Below the pieces are notes generated by a model, which saw only the letters and a program-made list of their open reading frames with translations, was not told where the DNA came from and made no database searches. A DNA stretch of 64,000 nt from Rhizobium mongolense USDA 1844. Its GTDB lineage: Bacteria > Pseudomonadota > Alphaproteobacteria > Rhizobiales > Rhizobiaceae. The stretch spans positions 317,976 through 381,975 of the forward strand of contig NZ_ATTQ01000006.1 in the NCBI RefSeq assembly GCF_000419765.1. The letters are read 5' to 3'. Numbering within the stretch: position 1 is the stretch's first letter; every line of letters begins with the position of its first letter. The position numbers and the translations under genes are program-made. Of the stretch, positions 46,844 through 57,808 are shown piece after piece.

Positions 46844-49800
46844 ATGTCGGTGATCCGCGGCGAAAAGGTTACGTTTCGCAAAAAAGACATCGTCGCGCTG
46901 CATGAGCTTCCCTCCGCACAGGCCGAGGACCCCATCATCGTGCATTGCCCGCCGCCGCGGCGTTCACGCATGCGGCGTGCGGCCAATGTGACGGCTGGCA
47001 GCTTTGCCGCCGTACTCTTTGTCCTGGCGGCGATCATCTTCATTATCGAAAGCGGAATGTTCGACGCGACGCTGTCGCGCCAGGCGCAGACCGCATTGAA
47101 TTCGGCGATAGGTTCCCGCTACCGGGCAGAGGTGGGGTCGACTGTCATCCGTTTCACATCCGGTGCACAGCTCGCGCTTGAAGCCCGTAACGTCAATATG
47201 GTCGATCAGGAAAGCGGGCAGCATCTGTCGACGACCGGCGCGATGCGCATGGCGCTCGATCCGTTTGCGCTTTTTCGCGGCCGCGTGGCCGTGACGGCGA
47301 TCGAAGCCGACGATATTGCGCTCGACACGGCCCTTCTGCCGTCCGGCGGCCCTCTGGACTTAAGCAAGCTTCGCATCGACGCAATTCCGCACGCGATGGA
47401 AGCCGCATTTTCTCATCTCGATATCCTGGACGATTTTGTTGAGCGCGGGGGTACGGATACCGTGCGTCTCTCCGGCATCGACATCAAGCTCGCCGATACC
47501 GCGAATGGTCCGCTTTCGATCGTGGTCAACAATCTGGTCTTTGCGCATGCAGGCCCATCTTCGTTGCATTTGACGGGCGAGGTGGCGATCAACGGCGAAG
47601 TGGCGCTGCTGGACGTGCTTGCTGAAAAGCGCGCCGGGAAAGCGTCGCGGTTCATGGCAAAGCTCACCCATGCCGATCTGACGCCATTTACTTTGAAGAG
47701 GAACGGGCTCGGGGAAATTCGGCAGGGCGTGCACAGTTTTGCGGACGTTGCCGTTTCCGCCGTGCGCGGTGCGGGCGATGTTGTGCCGTCCCTGGCCGCC
47801 AGGGCGGATCTTGCGCCCGGGTCAATTTATGTCGACGGAGACGAGCAGCAGCTTTCCGGTGGCCGCATCAATCTCGGCTATGACTTCACGAAGCAGACGC
47901 TTGAGATCGCAAGATCGCAAGCGCAGTTCGGCAACACCGCCGTCCCGTTCAACGGCGCAATCATCGACCTCGACAAGCTCGATCCGGCCGTCGGCAAGGG
48001 TTTTGGCATCGATCTCCTGATCAGCGGCGGCACGGCTGCGCCGGTGGGGTCGGGCGAACAGCCGCTCCCGTTCGATATCCAGACGACGGGCCGCTACCTT
48101 GTCGCCTCGCGGGAACTGCAGTTCGCGGGCATGACAGTTTCCAGTCCTCTGGGGCAGTTGTTCGGATCGCTTCATGTCAAATTCGGCGACAAATCGCCGG
48201 AAATCAGCTTCGTCGGACAATCACAGCAGCTTCAGACGGCTGCGATCAAGCAGCTCTGGCCCTTTTGGATGGCACCCAGGGCGCGCGAATGGGTTCTGGG
48301 AAATCTCTTCGGTGGCACGGTCACGAATGCTTCGATCTCCGTATTCATTCCGTCCGGGAAATTGGACGACGCCGTCGGCAAGGGGCTGAGACTCGGCGAC
48401 GAGCAAATCCGTATCAATTTCGATATCGCGAATGCGCGCATGAACGTGGCGGGCGATATTCCGCCGATCCGCGATACATCCGCCCATTTCGATCTGACCG
48501 GCCAGAAGGCGACGATTTCGATCAAGAGCGGCACGTCATATTTCGCGTCGGGCCGTTCGGTCAGCCTCGGAGAGGGTCAGTTCGTACTGCCCTCAACTTA
48601 CCAGAAGCCACTGATGGCGGAAATGAAGCTCGCGATCTCCGGCGATGCCGATGCGGTGGGCGAACTCCTGACCTACAAGCCGGTCCAGGTCCTGCAGCGC
48701 GCCGGCCTCGAGCCTGGAGACCTGAAGGGCAAGATCACCGCCGACGTCGAGGCGCGGCTCGGCCTCCTGAGATCGCAGGATCCTCCGCCGCCCGAATGGA
48801 AGGCGGCCATGCAGCTCAGCGGCGTCGATGTCGGCAAGCCGGTGTCGGGCCGGATGATTACCAATCTGAACGGCGCGCTCGACGCCGATCCGCAGCAAGT
48901 GGCGCTCGATGCCGAGGGGCAGATCGACGGCGTGCCCGCTGAGATCGAGCTTATCGAGCCGACCGACAAATCGTCCGGCGTCAAGCCGCAGCGCATCATC
49001 ACGGCGACGCTGAACAACGCTCAGCGCGCAAAGGTGCTTCCTGGCCTATCCGGGATCATCGACGGTAGCCTGACGATGCAGCTGACGAAAATCGATGAGG
49101 AACGCCAGAATGTTCAGATCGATCTCGACAAGGCGTCGTTGCAGCTTCCCTGGATCGGTTGGGCGAAGGGAAGCGGGATCGGCGCAACGGCGGAATTCGA
49201 AGTATCGGGACCACCCGAGAAAACGCAGATCAGGAATTTCCGTCTGAAGGGCGACGGCTTTGGCGCCAGCGGCTCGTTTGCCCTCAGCAAGGGAGACCTC
49301 GATTCTGCCGATTTCGACAGCGTGAGGCTTTCGTCCCTTGATGACTTTGCGATATCGATCCGGCGCAACAGGGGCAATTTCGACGTGTCGGTATCGGGGA
49401 ACACTGCCGATGCGCGTCCGATCCTTGCACGATTGAAGAACGGACAGGGCGACAGCGACGGGGATGGTGGTGGCAGTGCCAGCGTCTCGGTCCGAGCGAA
49501 TCTCAACAGCGTCGTTGGCTTCAACGATGAAAAGATCGGCAATTTCGAGGCCAGATACGTATCGAGCGGCGGCCGGCTGCAGGCGCTGAACTTTTCCGGC
49601 ATCACCGGCAGCGGCGAGGCGGTCGTCAGTCAGACAAGGGAAGGCCGTGCCTTGAACATCACGAGCGGCGATGCCGGTGCCGTCTCGCGCTTCGCCGATC
49701 TCTATCAGCATATGCAGGGAGGGCTGCTCAACATGTCGATCAGGCTCGGCAACGGCGGCAATTGGGATGGCTCGGTCGATATACGCCGCTTCGCCATCGT

Positions 49801-50242
49801 CAACGAACAGCGCCTGCACTCGATCGTTTCAACGCCGGTCGGCGAGAACCAGCGCAGCCTCAATTCCGCCGTCAAACGCAATATCGACACCTCCGCGCAG
49901 CGCTTCCAGCGCGGCTTCGCGCGCGTCGTGTCCCGCGGCGGCGTGGTCGGTATCGAAAACGGCGTGGTGCGCGGCGATCAGATCGGGGCCACGTTCCAGG
50001 GCGTGATCCGCGATCAGCGCGGCAATATGGATATGACCGGCACCTTCATGCCGGCCTATGGCTTGAACCGGCTGTTCGCCGAGCTGCCGGTCATTGGCAT
50101 CATTCTCGGGAACGGCTCGGATCGCGGTTTGATCGGCATCACGTTCAAGCTAACCGGCAAGTTCGACCATCCGTCCATGCAGATCAATCCGCTGTCGATC
50201 ATTGCGCCGGGCGTTTTCCGCAACATCTTCGAGTTCCAATAA
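46844..50242 (+). CDS. large AsmA-like protein (YhdP/DUF3971 type)
   Basis: A 1132-residue protein. It starts with a short cytoplasmic segment, one transmembrane helix near residues 48-70 (FAAVLFVLAAIIFIIESG), then a long beta-rich periplasmic body with DUF3971 features and an AsmA-like C-terminal region (KGVIGIENGVVRGDQIG-like repeat ending MGLNRLFAELPVIG). Such proteins bridge inner and outer membranes and carry phospholipids. The terminator follows. Confidence 0.83.
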   Translation: MSVIRGEKVTFRKKDIVALHELPSAQAEDPIIVHCPPPRRSRMRRAANVTAGSFAAVLFVLAAIIFIIESGMFDATLSRQAQTALNSAIGSRYRAEVGSTVIRFTSGAQLALEARNVNMVDQESGQHLSTTGAMRMALDPFALFRGRVAVTAIEADDIALDTALLPSGGPLDLSKLRIDAIPHAMEAAFSHLDILDDFVERGGTDTVRLSGIDIKLADTANGPLSIVVNNLVFAHAGPSSLHLTGEVAINGEVALLDVLAEKRAGKASRFMAKLTHADLTPFTLKRNGLGEIRQGVHSFADVAVSAVRGAGDVVPSLAARADLAPGSIYVDGDEQQLSGGRINLGYDFTKQTLEIARSQAQFGNTAVPFNGAIIDLDKLDPAVGKGFGIDLLISGGTAAPVGSGEQPLPFDIQTTGRYLVASRELQFAGMTVSSPLGQLFGSLHVKFGDKSPEISFVGQSQQLQTAAIKQLWPFWMAPRAREWVLGNLFGGTVTNASISVFIPSGKLDDAVGKGLRLGDEQIRINFDIANARMNVAGDIPPIRDTSAHFDLTGQKATISIKSGTSYFASGRSVSLGEGQFVLPSTYQKPLMAEMKLAISGDADAVGELLTYKPVQVLQRAGLEPGDLKGKITADVEARLGLLRSQDPPPPEWKAAMQLSGVDVGKPVSGRMITNLNGALDADPQQVALDAEGQIDGVPAEIELIEPTDKSSGVKPQRIITATLNNAQRAKVLPGLSGIIDGSLTMQLTKIDEERQNVQIDLDKASLQLPWIGWAKGSGIGATAEFEVSGPPEKTQIRNFRLKGDGFGASGSFALSKGDLDSADFDSVRLSSLDDFAISIRRNRGNFDVSVSGNTADARPILARLKNGQGDSDGDGGGSASVSVRANLNSVVGFNDEKIGNFEARYVSSGGRLQALNFSGITGSGEAVVSQTREGRALNITSGDAGAVSRFADLYQHMQGGLLNMSIRLGNGGNWDGSVDIRRFAIVNEQRLHSIVSTPVGENQRSLNSAVKRNIDTSAQRFQRGFARVVSRGGVVGIENGVVRGDQIGATFQGVIRDQRGNMDMTGTFMPAYGLNRLFAELPVIGIILGNGSDRGLIGITFKLTGKFDHPSMQINPLSIIAPGVFRNIFEFQ

Positions 50243-50270
50243 AAAAGCCGGCGCGAAGGCCGGCTTTTTT
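50241..50270. terminator. bidirectional terminator between the AsmA-like gene and tyrS
   Basis: AAAAAAGCCGGC, 6-nt loop, GCCGGCTTTTTT. The 12-bp symmetrical hairpin serves both convergent genes. Confidence 0.85.
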
Positions 50271-50290
50271 GGATTTCGATACCGTATGGC

Positions 50291-51547
50291 TCAGGCCGCG
50301 CGGCGGATCAGGATGTGCTTCTTCTTGCCGAGCGACAGCTTAATGACGCCATCGGCGGTGATTTCACCGCTGCCGATCAGCCTACGCTCGTCGCTGACCG
50401 CTTGGTCGTTGATGCGCACGGCTCCGCCCTGAACGTGACGGCGGGCTTCGCCGTTGGAGGCCGCAAGGCCGGCGCGGACCATCAGGGAAAGCAGGCCGAT
50501 ACCGGCGTCGAGTTCGGATGCGGGAACATCGACGGAGGGAAGGTTCTCGGCGATCCCGCCTTCTTCGAAGGTTTTGCGAGCCGTTTCCGCGGCCTCTTCG
50601 GCAACGGTGCGGCCATGCAGGATCGCCGTTACTTCGGTTGCGAGTATCTTCTTTACCTGGTTGATTTCCGAGCCACCGAGCGCAGACAAGCGTGCGATCT
50701 CGTCCATGGGCAAGGTGGTGTAAAGCTTGAGGAAGCGCGGGATGTCCGCATCTTCGGTGTTGCGCCAGTATTGCCAGAAGTCATAGACCGAGAACATATC
50801 GGCGTTCAGCCAGACGGCACCGGTCGCCGACTTGCCCATCTTGGCGCCGGAAGATGTCGTCAGAAGCGGTGAGGTCAGGGCATAGAGCTGTGTAGTCCCC
50901 ATGCGGTGACCGAGGTCGATGCCGTTGATGATGTTGCCCCACTGGTCGGAACCGCCCATCTGCAGCCGGCAGCCGTAGCGCTTTGCCAGTTCGACGAAGT
51001 CGTAGGCCTGCAGGATCATGTAGTTGAATTCGAGGAACGAGAGCGACTGTTCGCGATCGAGACGCGTCTTCACGCTGTCAAAGGCCAGCATGCGATTGAC
51101 CGAGAAGTGGCGACCGACATCGCGCAGGAAATCGAGGTAGTTGATCGAACGCAGCCACTCGGCGTTGTTGATCATCAAGGCGTCCTTCGGACCCTCACCG
51201 TAGGTCAGGTAATTCGAGAAGACACGCTTGATCGAGGCGATGTTGCTTTCGATCGTTTCGACGGTCATCAACTGGCGTGCTTCCTCCTTGAAGGACGGAT
51301 CGCCTACCATGCCGGTGCCGCCGCCCATCAATGAAATCGCGCGGTGGCCGGTTTTCTGCAGCCAGTGCAGCATCATGATCTGGATGAGCGAGCCTGCATG
51401 CAGGCTCGGCGCCGTGGGATCGAAGCCGATATAGGCAGTCACGGTTTCCTTGGCGAACAGATCGTCGAGGCCTGCTTCATCGGAGATCTGATGAATGAAG
51501 CCGCGCTCTTTCAGGATGCGCAGGAAATCGGATTTGAACTCGGACAT
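50291..51547 (-). CDS. tyrS: tyrosyl-tRNA synthetase
   Basis: A 418-residue class I synthetase, normal length for TyrS. The HIGH-equivalent reads HAGS in SLHAGSLIQ, the KMSKS motif reads KMGKS, and GFDPTAPS and the C-terminal S4-like domain ([20 protein letters not shown]) are present. The catalytic variant is unusual but the rest is conserved. ATG 51547 starts at MSEFKSD; it is divergent from anmK. Confidence 0.94.
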   Translation of the reverse strand: MSEFKSDFLRILKERGFIHQISDEAGLDDLFAKETVTAYIGFDPTAPSLHAGSLIQIMMLHWLQKTGHRAISLMGGGTGMVGDPSFKEEARQLMTVETIESNIASIKRVFSNYLTYGEGPKDALMINNAEWLRSINYLDFLRDVGRHFSVNRMLAFDSVKTRLDREQSLSFLEFNYMILQAYDFVELAKRYGCRLQMGGSDQWGNIINGIDLGHRMGTTQLYALTSPLLTTSSGAKMGKSATGAVWLNADMFSVYDFWQYWRNTEDADIPRFLKLYTTLPMDEIARLSALGGSEINQVKKILATEVTAILHGRTVAEEAAETARKTFEEGGIAENLPSVDVPASELDAGIGLLSLMVRAGLAASNGEARRHVQGGAVRINDQAVSDERRLIGSGEITADGVIKLSLGKKKHILIRRAA

Positions 51548-51657
51548 GACTTCGTCTCTTCGGGGGTGTCGGATTGATACTTGTTGAACTGCCGCGGCGC
51601 GTTTAGCACTGTTTTGCCGAAAGTGCACTATTCCGTTCGGAATGTTTTGGAGGATGG

Positions 51658-52776
51658 ATGGGTAAAATAAGAACCGCAATCGGCCTGATGAGCGGAACGT
51701 CGATGGACGGGATCGATGTCGCCCTGGTTCGTACGGACGGTGAAGCCAGAGTGGAACGCGGGCCGTTTCTGGGTGTGCCTTACGATCCGGCTTTTCGCGA
51801 CAGGCTGAAGCTTTCGCTTGAAGGTGCAAAATCCATACTCAGGCGCAAGCAACGCCCCGGCGAACTTGCAACAATCGAGCGAGAGCTTACGCTGCGTCAT
51901 GCATCTGCTGTTACGGAGTTTCTCGATCGTTGCGGTCTGGATCGAAGCTCGATCGATGTCGTCGGATTCCACGGCCAGACCGTGCTGCACCGGCCGGACG
52001 ATGCGCTGACCGTCCAGCTTGGCGACGGGCCGTTGCTTGCGAGCGAGACCGGCATCCCGATCGTCTACGACATGCGGGCGAACGACATGGTGCATGGCGG
52101 GCAGGGTGCGCCGCTCGTGCCGGCTTATCATGCGGCGCTTTCGGGGACTATTCGAGACGCCAAGCTGCCGGTCTGCTTCGTCAATATCGGCGGCATCTCG
52201 AACCTCACCTATATCGGCGCCGACGGCTCGATCGTCGCCTATGACAGCGGGCCGGGAAATACCTTGATCGACCAATGGGTCGAGACATACGCCGGAATTC
52301 CGTTCGACCAGGGCGGCATGATTGCTTCGGAAGGCAAGATCGTCCCCGAACTGGCCGACCTGTATCTGGAAAGCCCGTTCTTTACTGCCGGGAAACGCCG
52401 TTCGCTCGATCGCAATGACTTTCTACCGCCGAGCGGAGCGGACGCCGAGCTCGCGGACGGTGCGAGGACGCTCGCCTATGTGGCTGCCGCCTCGATCATC
52501 AAATCGGCCGGTCACCTGCCGGTGACGCCGACGCTCTACATCGTCTGCGGCGGCGGACGGCTGAACCGCACGATCATGCGCGATCTTGCTGATCTCGCTG
52601 CCCGCCAGAATGCCGACGTGATCTCCGCCGAGGTTGCGGGCTTCAACGGCGACGCCATGGAAGCTGAAGCCTGGGCCTACCTAGCAGTCCGGTCGCTGGA
52701 GGGACTGCCGCTGACTTTTCCGGGCACGACCGGCGTCAAGGAACCAGTCAGCGGCGGCATTCTTGCGAGGCCATGA
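51658..52776 (+). CDS. anmK: anhydro-N-acetylmuramic acid kinase
   Basis: A 372-residue AnmK, which cleaves and phosphorylates anhydroMurNAc in peptidoglycan recycling. The N-terminal [27 protein letters not shown], and the ATP-site VCGGGRLN motif are intact. Divergent from tyrS; the stop overlaps the acetyltransferase start in ATGA, so the genes are coupled. Confidence 0.94.
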   Translation: MGKIRTAIGLMSGTSMDGIDVALVRTDGEARVERGPFLGVPYDPAFRDRLKLSLEGAKSILRRKQRPGELATIERELTLRHASAVTEFLDRCGLDRSSIDVVGFHGQTVLHRPDDALTVQLGDGPLLASETGIPIVYDMRANDMVHGGQGAPLVPAYHAALSGTIRDAKLPVCFVNIGGISNLTYIGADGSIVAYDSGPGNTLIDQWVETYAGIPFDQGGMIASEGKIVPELADLYLESPFFTAGKRRSLDRNDFLPPSGADAELADGARTLAYVAAASIIKSAGHLPVTPTLYIVCGGGRLNRTIMRDLADLAARQNADVISAEVAGFNGDAMEAEAWAYLAVRSLEGLPLTFPGTTGVKEPVSGGILARP

Positions 52777-53297
52777 TGGTGGGAACGCTTATTCTCGAAA
52801 CGTCGCGGCTGCGGCTGGTGATGTGGGACGCAAGCGATGCGGGGCTCGTACTCGCGCTGCATTCGACGATCGGCACAACGCGTTATATGTCCGGCGGCGC
52901 GCCTTGGGGCATCGACAAGTGCGAGGAGCGGCTTGCCAGCTGGTTCAAAGAGAATGCACAGGACGGCACGACAAAGTACAAGCTCCTGAGCAGAGACGAC
53001 GGCCGCTTCGTCGGCCGCGCTGGGATTTCGATGCATGACCGCGACGAGAACGAATTCGAACTCGGTTATGCGCTTCGCGAGGAAGAATGGGGAAAGGGCT
53101 ATGCGACGGAAGTGGCCAGTGCGCTTGCGATGTGGTTCTTCGAAAAGGGCTTCGCTACGCGTTTCATAGCTTTCACGCATCCGGAAAACTTCGCCTCGCA
53201 GCATGTACTGAAGAAGATCGGAATGCGGCCGGTCGCGCCGCGGCTGATCGACGGCTTTGTGGCGCCGACATTCGAGCTCGGCGCCACCGACATTTGA
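52773..53297 (+). CDS. GNAT family N-acetyltransferase (RimJ/RimL-like)
   Basis: A 174-residue acetyltransferase. [12 protein letters not shown] at the start, [20 protein letters not shown] (acetyl-CoA binding) and [15 protein letters not shown] are the standard GNAT motifs of the RimJ/RimL subgroup. The substrate is unknown. It overlaps anmK by 4 nt. Confidence 0.85.
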   Translation: MMVGTLILETSRLRLVMWDASDAGLVLALHSTIGTTRYMSGGAPWGIDKCEERLASWFKENAQDGTTKYKLLSRDDGRFVGRAGISMHDRDENEFELGYALREEEWGKGYATEVASALAMWFFEKGFATRFIAFTHPENFASQHVLKKIGMRPVAPRLIDGFVAPTFELGATDI

Positions 53298-53300
53298 TTG

Positions 53301-53978
53301 TCAGCGAATGCGCTTCGCTGCCGGTTCCGGCACCAGTTCGCCGTTCAGGCGGCGGTCGAGATAGTCTTCGCATTCCGCCATCAGTGTTTCGACCTGGCCG
53401 TTGAAGAAGTGATTGGCATTCGGCACCGTACGGTGAGTGATGAGGATGCCCTTCTGGGTCTTCAGCTTTTCGACCAGACCGTTGACATCCTTTTCTGGCG
53501 CAACCTTGTCGGCTTCGCCGTTGATGATCAGGCCGGAAGACGGGCAGGGCGCCAGGAACGAGAAGTCGTAGGTGTTCGGTTGCGGCGCAATCGACATGAA
53601 GCCTTCGATTTCCGGGCGGCGCATCAGCAGTTGCATGCCGATCCAGGCGCCGAAGGAATAGCCAGCGACCCAACAGGTCTTCGAATCGGGATGCAGGCTC
53701 TGCACCCAATCGAGCGCGGAAGCGGCATCCGAAAGCTCGCCCGCGCCGTGGTCGAATTCGCCCTGGCTGCGGCCGATTCCGCGGAAGTTGAAGCGCAATG
53801 TCGTAAACCCGCGCTTCTGGAACATGTAGAAGAGCTGGTAGACGATCTGGTTGTTCATCGTGCCGCCGAACTGCGGGTGCGGGTGCAGGATAAGGGCGAT
53901 CGGCGCGCTTTTTTCCTTGGAGGGCTGGTAGCGGCCTTCAAGACGGCCGGCTGGGCCGTTGAAAATGACTTCGGGCAT
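53301..53978 (-). CDS. alpha/beta hydrolase
   Basis: A 225-residue hydrolase of the YfhR/DUF4198-free cytosolic type: LILHPHPQFGGTMNN, FNFRGIGRSQGEFDHG, nucleophile Ser in AGYSFGAW, acid in INGEADKV and His in PNANHFF. It resembles small rhizobial carboxylesterases. It is divergent from the suf operon, sharing the ICE-containing intergenic region. Confidence 0.85.
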   Translation of the reverse strand: MPEVIFNGPAGRLEGRYQPSKEKSAPIALILHPHPQFGGTMNNQIVYQLFYMFQKRGFTTLRFNFRGIGRSQGEFDHGAGELSDAASALDWVQSLHPDSKTCWVAGYSFGAWIGMQLLMRRPEIEGFMSIAPQPNTYDFSFLAPCPSSGLIINGEADKVAPEKDVNGLVEKLKTQKGILITHRTVPNANHFFNGQVETLMAECEDYLDRRLNGELVPEPAAKRIR

Positions 53979-54040
53979 CGGTACTCCGGGTTTTTATTTT
54001 CGCGTTCCTGCTGCTTAGACTTGACGAACGTTGTCAGCTT

Positions 54041-54070
54041 TTCTAAAACGCAGTTTAGAACAATTCGAAA
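54041..54070. promoter_or_regulatory. Irr-type ICE box upstream of the suf operon
   Basis: TTTAGAA-CAA-TTCGAAA at 54054-54070 fits the rhizobial ICE consensus TTTAGAA-N3-TTCTAAA with one mismatch. A further arm, TTCTAAA (54041-54047), forms a perfect inverted repeat with the TTTAGAA. The site lies 110-140 bp before the first suf gene. ICE boxes bind Irr, a haem-responsive regulator of iron genes. Confidence 0.72.
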
Positions 54071-54179
54071 CTTGCATGCGATCCACGCATCGTGGACGTG
54101 TCATAAGGCAAGCCCGGCGGAAATTTCAAGGAAAATGAACCGTGGCAGCCTAGCAGGATCAAGCGCAGGAAAAAAGAGC

Positions 54180-55346
54180 ATGGCGCCGCCCCGCCTTTAT
54201 CTTGATTGGAACGCGACATCGCCGCTGCATCCCGCAGCGCGCGAGGCGGTTCTGAGCGCGCTCGCTCTCTTTGGAAATCCGAACTCTGTTCACGGCGAAG
54301 GCCGCGCCGTACGCGCTGCGATCGAGGGTGCGCGCCGCCAGATTGCGGCGCTGACCGCGGCCGAACCGGCACATGTGATTTTTACCAGCGGCGCGACGGA
54401 AGCGGCCAGTATGGTGCTGACGCCGGATTTCCGCATGGGGCGCACGCCGCTTGCGATCGACCATCTCTACTATTCGGCGATCGAGCATCCGGCCGTGCGT
54501 GAAGGCGGGCGCTTTCCTGCTGAGAAGACGACCGAGATTCCGGTTACGTCGACAGGTGTCGTGGATCTGGCAGCGCTGGACAGATTGCTTGCGGCGCACG
54601 ACAGGGCCTCGGGCTTGCCCATGGTGGCGATTATGCTCGTCAACAACGAGACGGGTATCGTCCAGCCGGTGCGCGAAGCCGCCAAGATCGTACAGACCTA
54701 TGGCGGACTCCTGATAGTGGATGCGGTGCAGGCAGCAGGACGCCTGAAGCTCGACATCAGCGAGCTCGGTGCTGATTTTCTGATCGTGTCTTCACACAAG
54801 CTCGGCGGGCCGAAAGGAGCCGGCGCGCTTGTTTCGCGCGGTGAGGCTCTTATGCCGAGGCCGCTGATCCGCGGTGGTGGCCAGGAAAAAGGTCACCGTT
54901 CGGGGACTGAAAATTCCACCGCCATCATTGGCTTCGGCGCCTCCGCAGCTGCGGCACTTGCCGAGTTCGACGAGCGCAATAGCAGATTTGAAAGGCTTCG
55001 CGACCGTCTCGAGGCCGGAATGCGGCGCGCAGCGCCCGGTTTACTGATTTATGGCGCGGACGGGCCGCGGGTATCGAATACGAGCTTCTTCACGCTTCCG
55101 GGCCTCAAGGCCGAGACTGGCCAGATCGCCTTCGATCTCGAAGGCGTCGCGCTTTCGGCAGGCTCCGCATGCTCGTCCGGCAAGGTCGGCGAAAGCCATG
55201 TTCTTGTGGCCATGGGCCGCGACCCGAAAATGGGCGCGCTGCGCATATCGCTCGGTTTTGCGACGACGGAAGAGGAAATCGACAGGGCGGTCGCCGCCTT
55301 TGCGAAGATAGCCGGGCGGTGCAGGCCGGCCGGAGAGGCGGCCTGA
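54180..55346 (+). CDS. cysteine desulfurase, IscS/NifS type (first gene of the suf operon)
   Basis: A 388-residue PLP-dependent enzyme that releases sulfur from cysteine. The PLP lysine is K207 in SSHKLGG and the catalytic Cys C331 in SAGSACSSGK, the class I (IscS/NifS-like) pattern. In rhizobial suf operons this first gene is called sufS2 or iscS-like. The ATG follows AGGA. A second, class II desulfurase (SufS) is in the same operon. Confidence 0.9.
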   Translation: MAPPRLYLDWNATSPLHPAAREAVLSALALFGNPNSVHGEGRAVRAAIEGARRQIAALTAAEPAHVIFTSGATEAASMVLTPDFRMGRTPLAIDHLYYSAIEHPAVREGGRFPAEKTTEIPVTSTGVVDLAALDRLLAAHDRASGLPMVAIMLVNNETGIVQPVREAAKIVQTYGGLLIVDAVQAAGRLKLDISELGADFLIVSSHKLGGPKGAGALVSRGEALMPRPLIRGGGQEKGHRSGTENSTAIIGFGASAAAALAEFDERNSRFERLRDRLEAGMRRAAPGLLIYGADGPRVSNTSFFTLPGLKAETGQIAFDLEGVALSAGSACSSGKVGESHVLVAMGRDPKMGALRISLGFATTEEEIDRAVAAFAKIAGRCRPAGEAA

Positions 55347-55361
55347 CGGCCTCACTAAATT

Positions 55362-55381
55362 GCGGAAACGCAAATTTCCGC
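55362..55381. promoter_or_regulatory. 20-bp dyad upstream of sufB
   Basis: GCGGAAA, 6-bp spacer CGCAAA, TTTCCGC: a perfect 7-bp inverted repeat in the 141-bp gap between the desulfurase gene and sufB. It may be a regulator site or a small hairpin within the operon. Confidence 0.4.
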
Positions 55382-55487
55382 TTGCCAATCGGGCTGAAAA
55401 GCGCCTTTTGGCCCCCTACATACGGGGTAAGGAAAATTGCCCCAAGACAAGCTGCCGGACCTTTACCCGGCGAGATTGGAGAACGAC

Positions 55488-56957
55488 ATGCCCGCCGTAC
55501 AAGAAACGGTTGAACGCGTCCGCCAGATCGATGTGGACCAGTACAAATACGGTTTCGAAACCATCATCGAGATGGACAAGGCACCCAAGGGCCTGTCCGA
55601 AGAGATCATTCGCTTCATCTCCGCCAAGAAGCGGGAGCCTGAATGGATGCTCGAATGGCGCCTTGAGGCCTACAAGCGCTGGCTGACGATGGACGAGCCC
55701 ACCTGGGCGCGCGTCGACTATCCGAAGATCGACTTCAATGAAATCCACTACTACGCTGCGCCGAAGAGCACATCCGGCCCGTCGTCGCTGGCTGAAGTCG
55801 ATCCGGAGCTTCTGAAGGTCTACGAGAAGCTGGGTATCCCGCTGCGCGAGCAGGAAATCCTTGCCGGCGTTGAGAAGCCGAAGATCGCCGTCGATGCCGT
55901 CTTCGATTCCGTTTCGGTCGTGACGACCTTCAAGGAAGAGCTGAAGAAGGCCGGCGTGATCTTCATGTCGATCTCCGAAGCGATCCGGGAACATCCCGAT
56001 CTCGTGCAGAAGTATCTCGGCTCCGTCGTTCCGCCGACCGACAATTACTACGCGACGCTGAACTCCGCGGTCTTCACGGATGGCTCCTTCGTCTTCGTGC
56101 CGAAGGGCGTCCGCTGCCCGATGGAGCTCTCCACCTATTTCCGCATCAACGAGAAGAATACCGGCCAGTTCGAGCGCACGCTGATCATCGCCGAGGAAGG
56201 CGCCTATGTGTCCTACCTCGAAGGCTGCACGGCGCCACAGCGTGACGAAAACCAGCTGCACGCCGCCGTCGTCGAACTGATCGCGATGGACGATGCCGAA
56301 ATCAAGTATTCCACCGTCCAGAATTGGTATCCGGGCGATGCCCAGGGCAAGGGCGGCATCTACAACTTCGTCACCAAGCGCGGCGATTGCCGCGGCGACC
56401 GATCGAAGATCTCATGGACGCAGGTCGAGACCGGCTCCGCCATCACCTGGAAGTACCCGTCCTGCATCCTGCGCGGCGACGATAGCCGCGGCGAGTTCTA
56501 TTCGATCGCCGTGTCCAACGGCCATCAGCAGGTCGACAGCGGCACCAAGATGATCCATCTCGGCAAAAACACCTCGAGCCGCATCATTTCCAAGGGTATT
56601 GCCGCCGGCGTGTCGCAGAACACCTATCGCGGTCAGGTGTCGGCGCACCGCAAGGCCTCGAACGCGCGCAACTTCACGCAGTGCGACTCGTTGCTGATCG
56701 GCGGCAAGTGCGGCGCGCATACGGTGCCCTACATCGAGGCGAAGAATTCGACGGCCCATTTCGAGCACGAGGCGACGACCTCGAAGATCTCCGAAGATCA
56801 GCTCTTCTATTGCCTGCAGCGCGGCATTCCGGAAGAAGCGGCGATCGCGCTGATCGTCAACGGCTTCGTCAAGGAAGTCCTGCAGGAACTGCCGATGGAG
56901 TTCGCCGTCGAGGCGCAGAAGCTGATCAGCATCTCGCTCGAAGGCAGCGTGGGCTGA
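55488..56957 (+). CDS. sufB: Fe-S cluster assembly scaffold protein SufB
   Basis: A 489-residue SufB. It has the conserved [20 protein letters not shown] region, CDSLLIGG and a beta-helix core. SufB forms the SufBC2D scaffold that builds iron-sulfur clusters. GGAG precedes ATG 55488. Second gene of the operon. Confidence 0.96.
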   Translation: MPAVQETVERVRQIDVDQYKYGFETIIEMDKAPKGLSEEIIRFISAKKREPEWMLEWRLEAYKRWLTMDEPTWARVDYPKIDFNEIHYYAAPKSTSGPSSLAEVDPELLKVYEKLGIPLREQEILAGVEKPKIAVDAVFDSVSVVTTFKEELKKAGVIFMSISEAIREHPDLVQKYLGSVVPPTDNYYATLNSAVFTDGSFVFVPKGVRCPMELSTYFRINEKNTGQFERTLIIAEEGAYVSYLEGCTAPQRDENQLHAAVVELIAMDDAEIKYSTVQNWYPGDAQGKGGIYNFVTKRGDCRGDRSKISWTQVETGSAITWKYPSCILRGDDSRGEFYSIAVSNGHQQVDSGTKMIHLGKNTSSRIISKGIAAGVSQNTYRGQVSAHRKASNARNFTQCDSLLIGGKCGAHTVPYIEAKNSTAHFEHEATTSKISEDQLFYCLQRGIPEEAAIALIVNGFVKEVLQELPMEFAVEAQKLISISLEGSVG

Positions 56958-57029
56958 CGCCAACCGATATGACTACGCGATGGCGCGCGCGGCGCGCCTT
57001 TCTACGATTGCTTATTATGGGACATAACC

Positions 57030-57785
57030 ATGCTTGAAATCAGAAACCTGCACGCCCGCATCGCCGAAGACGGCACCGAAATCATCCGCGGCCTGGACCT
57101 TACGGTGAAAGCCGGCGAAGTCGCTGCCATCATGGGCCCGAACGGCTCTGGCAAGTCGACGCTCTCCTATATTCTCGCGGGTCGCGAAGACTACGAAGTG
57201 ACCGAAGGCGACATTCTTTATAACGGCGAGAGCATCCTCGAGCTGGACGCTGCCGAGCGCGCCGCCAAGGGCATTTTCCTCGCCTTCCAGTATCCGGTTG
57301 AAATCCCGGGTGTCGCCACCATGCAGTTTTTGAAGGTCGCTATGAACGAGCAGCGCAAGGCGCGCGGCGAAGAAGAACTGAAGACGCCGGATTTCATGCG
57401 CCTCGTCAAGGACGCGGCCGGCAAGCTGCAGATCAATACCGAGATGTTGAAGCGTCCGCTGAACGTCGGCTTCTCCGGCGGCGAGAAGAAGCGCGCCGAG
57501 ATCCTGCAGATGGCGCTGCTTCAGCCGCAGCTTTGCGTGCTCGACGAGACCGATTCCGGCCTCGACATCGACGCGCTGAAGATCGTTGCCGATGGCGTCA
57601 ACGCACTGCGCTCGCCGGACCGCGCGGTGGTCGTCATCACCCATTACCAGCGCCTGCTCGATTACATCGTTCCAGACACCGTTCACGTCCTCTACAAGGG
57701 CCAGGTGATCAAGTCCGGCGACAAGACGCTGGCGTATGAGCTCGAAGCCAACGGATACGCCGACATCATCGGAGCGGCAGCCTGA
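57030..57785 (+). CDS. sufC: Fe-S cluster assembly ATPase SufC
   Basis: A 251-residue ABC-type ATPase: Walker A GPNGSGKST (36-44), signature NVGFSGGEKKR and Walker B LCVLDETDSGLD. It powers the SufBCD scaffold. It lies 72 bp after sufB and 23 bp before sufD. Confidence 0.96.
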   Translation: MLEIRNLHARIAEDGTEIIRGLDLTVKAGEVAAIMGPNGSGKSTLSYILAGREDYEVTEGDILYNGESILELDAAERAAKGIFLAFQYPVEIPGVATMQFLKVAMNEQRKARGEEELKTPDFMRLVKDAAGKLQINTEMLKRPLNVGFSGGEKKRAEILQMALLQPQLCVLDETDSGLDIDALKIVADGVNALRSPDRAVVVITHYQRLLDYIVPDTVHVLYKGQVIKSGDKTLAYELEANGYADIIGAAA

Positions 57786-57808
57786 TTCAGGCGGAAAGGA
57801 CGGGTCTC

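Noticed and set aside
53298..54179. Upstream extension of the first suf desulfurase to 682 residues
   Set aside because: It would run through the alpha/beta hydrolase gene on the other strand and the ICE box; the family start is at 54180.
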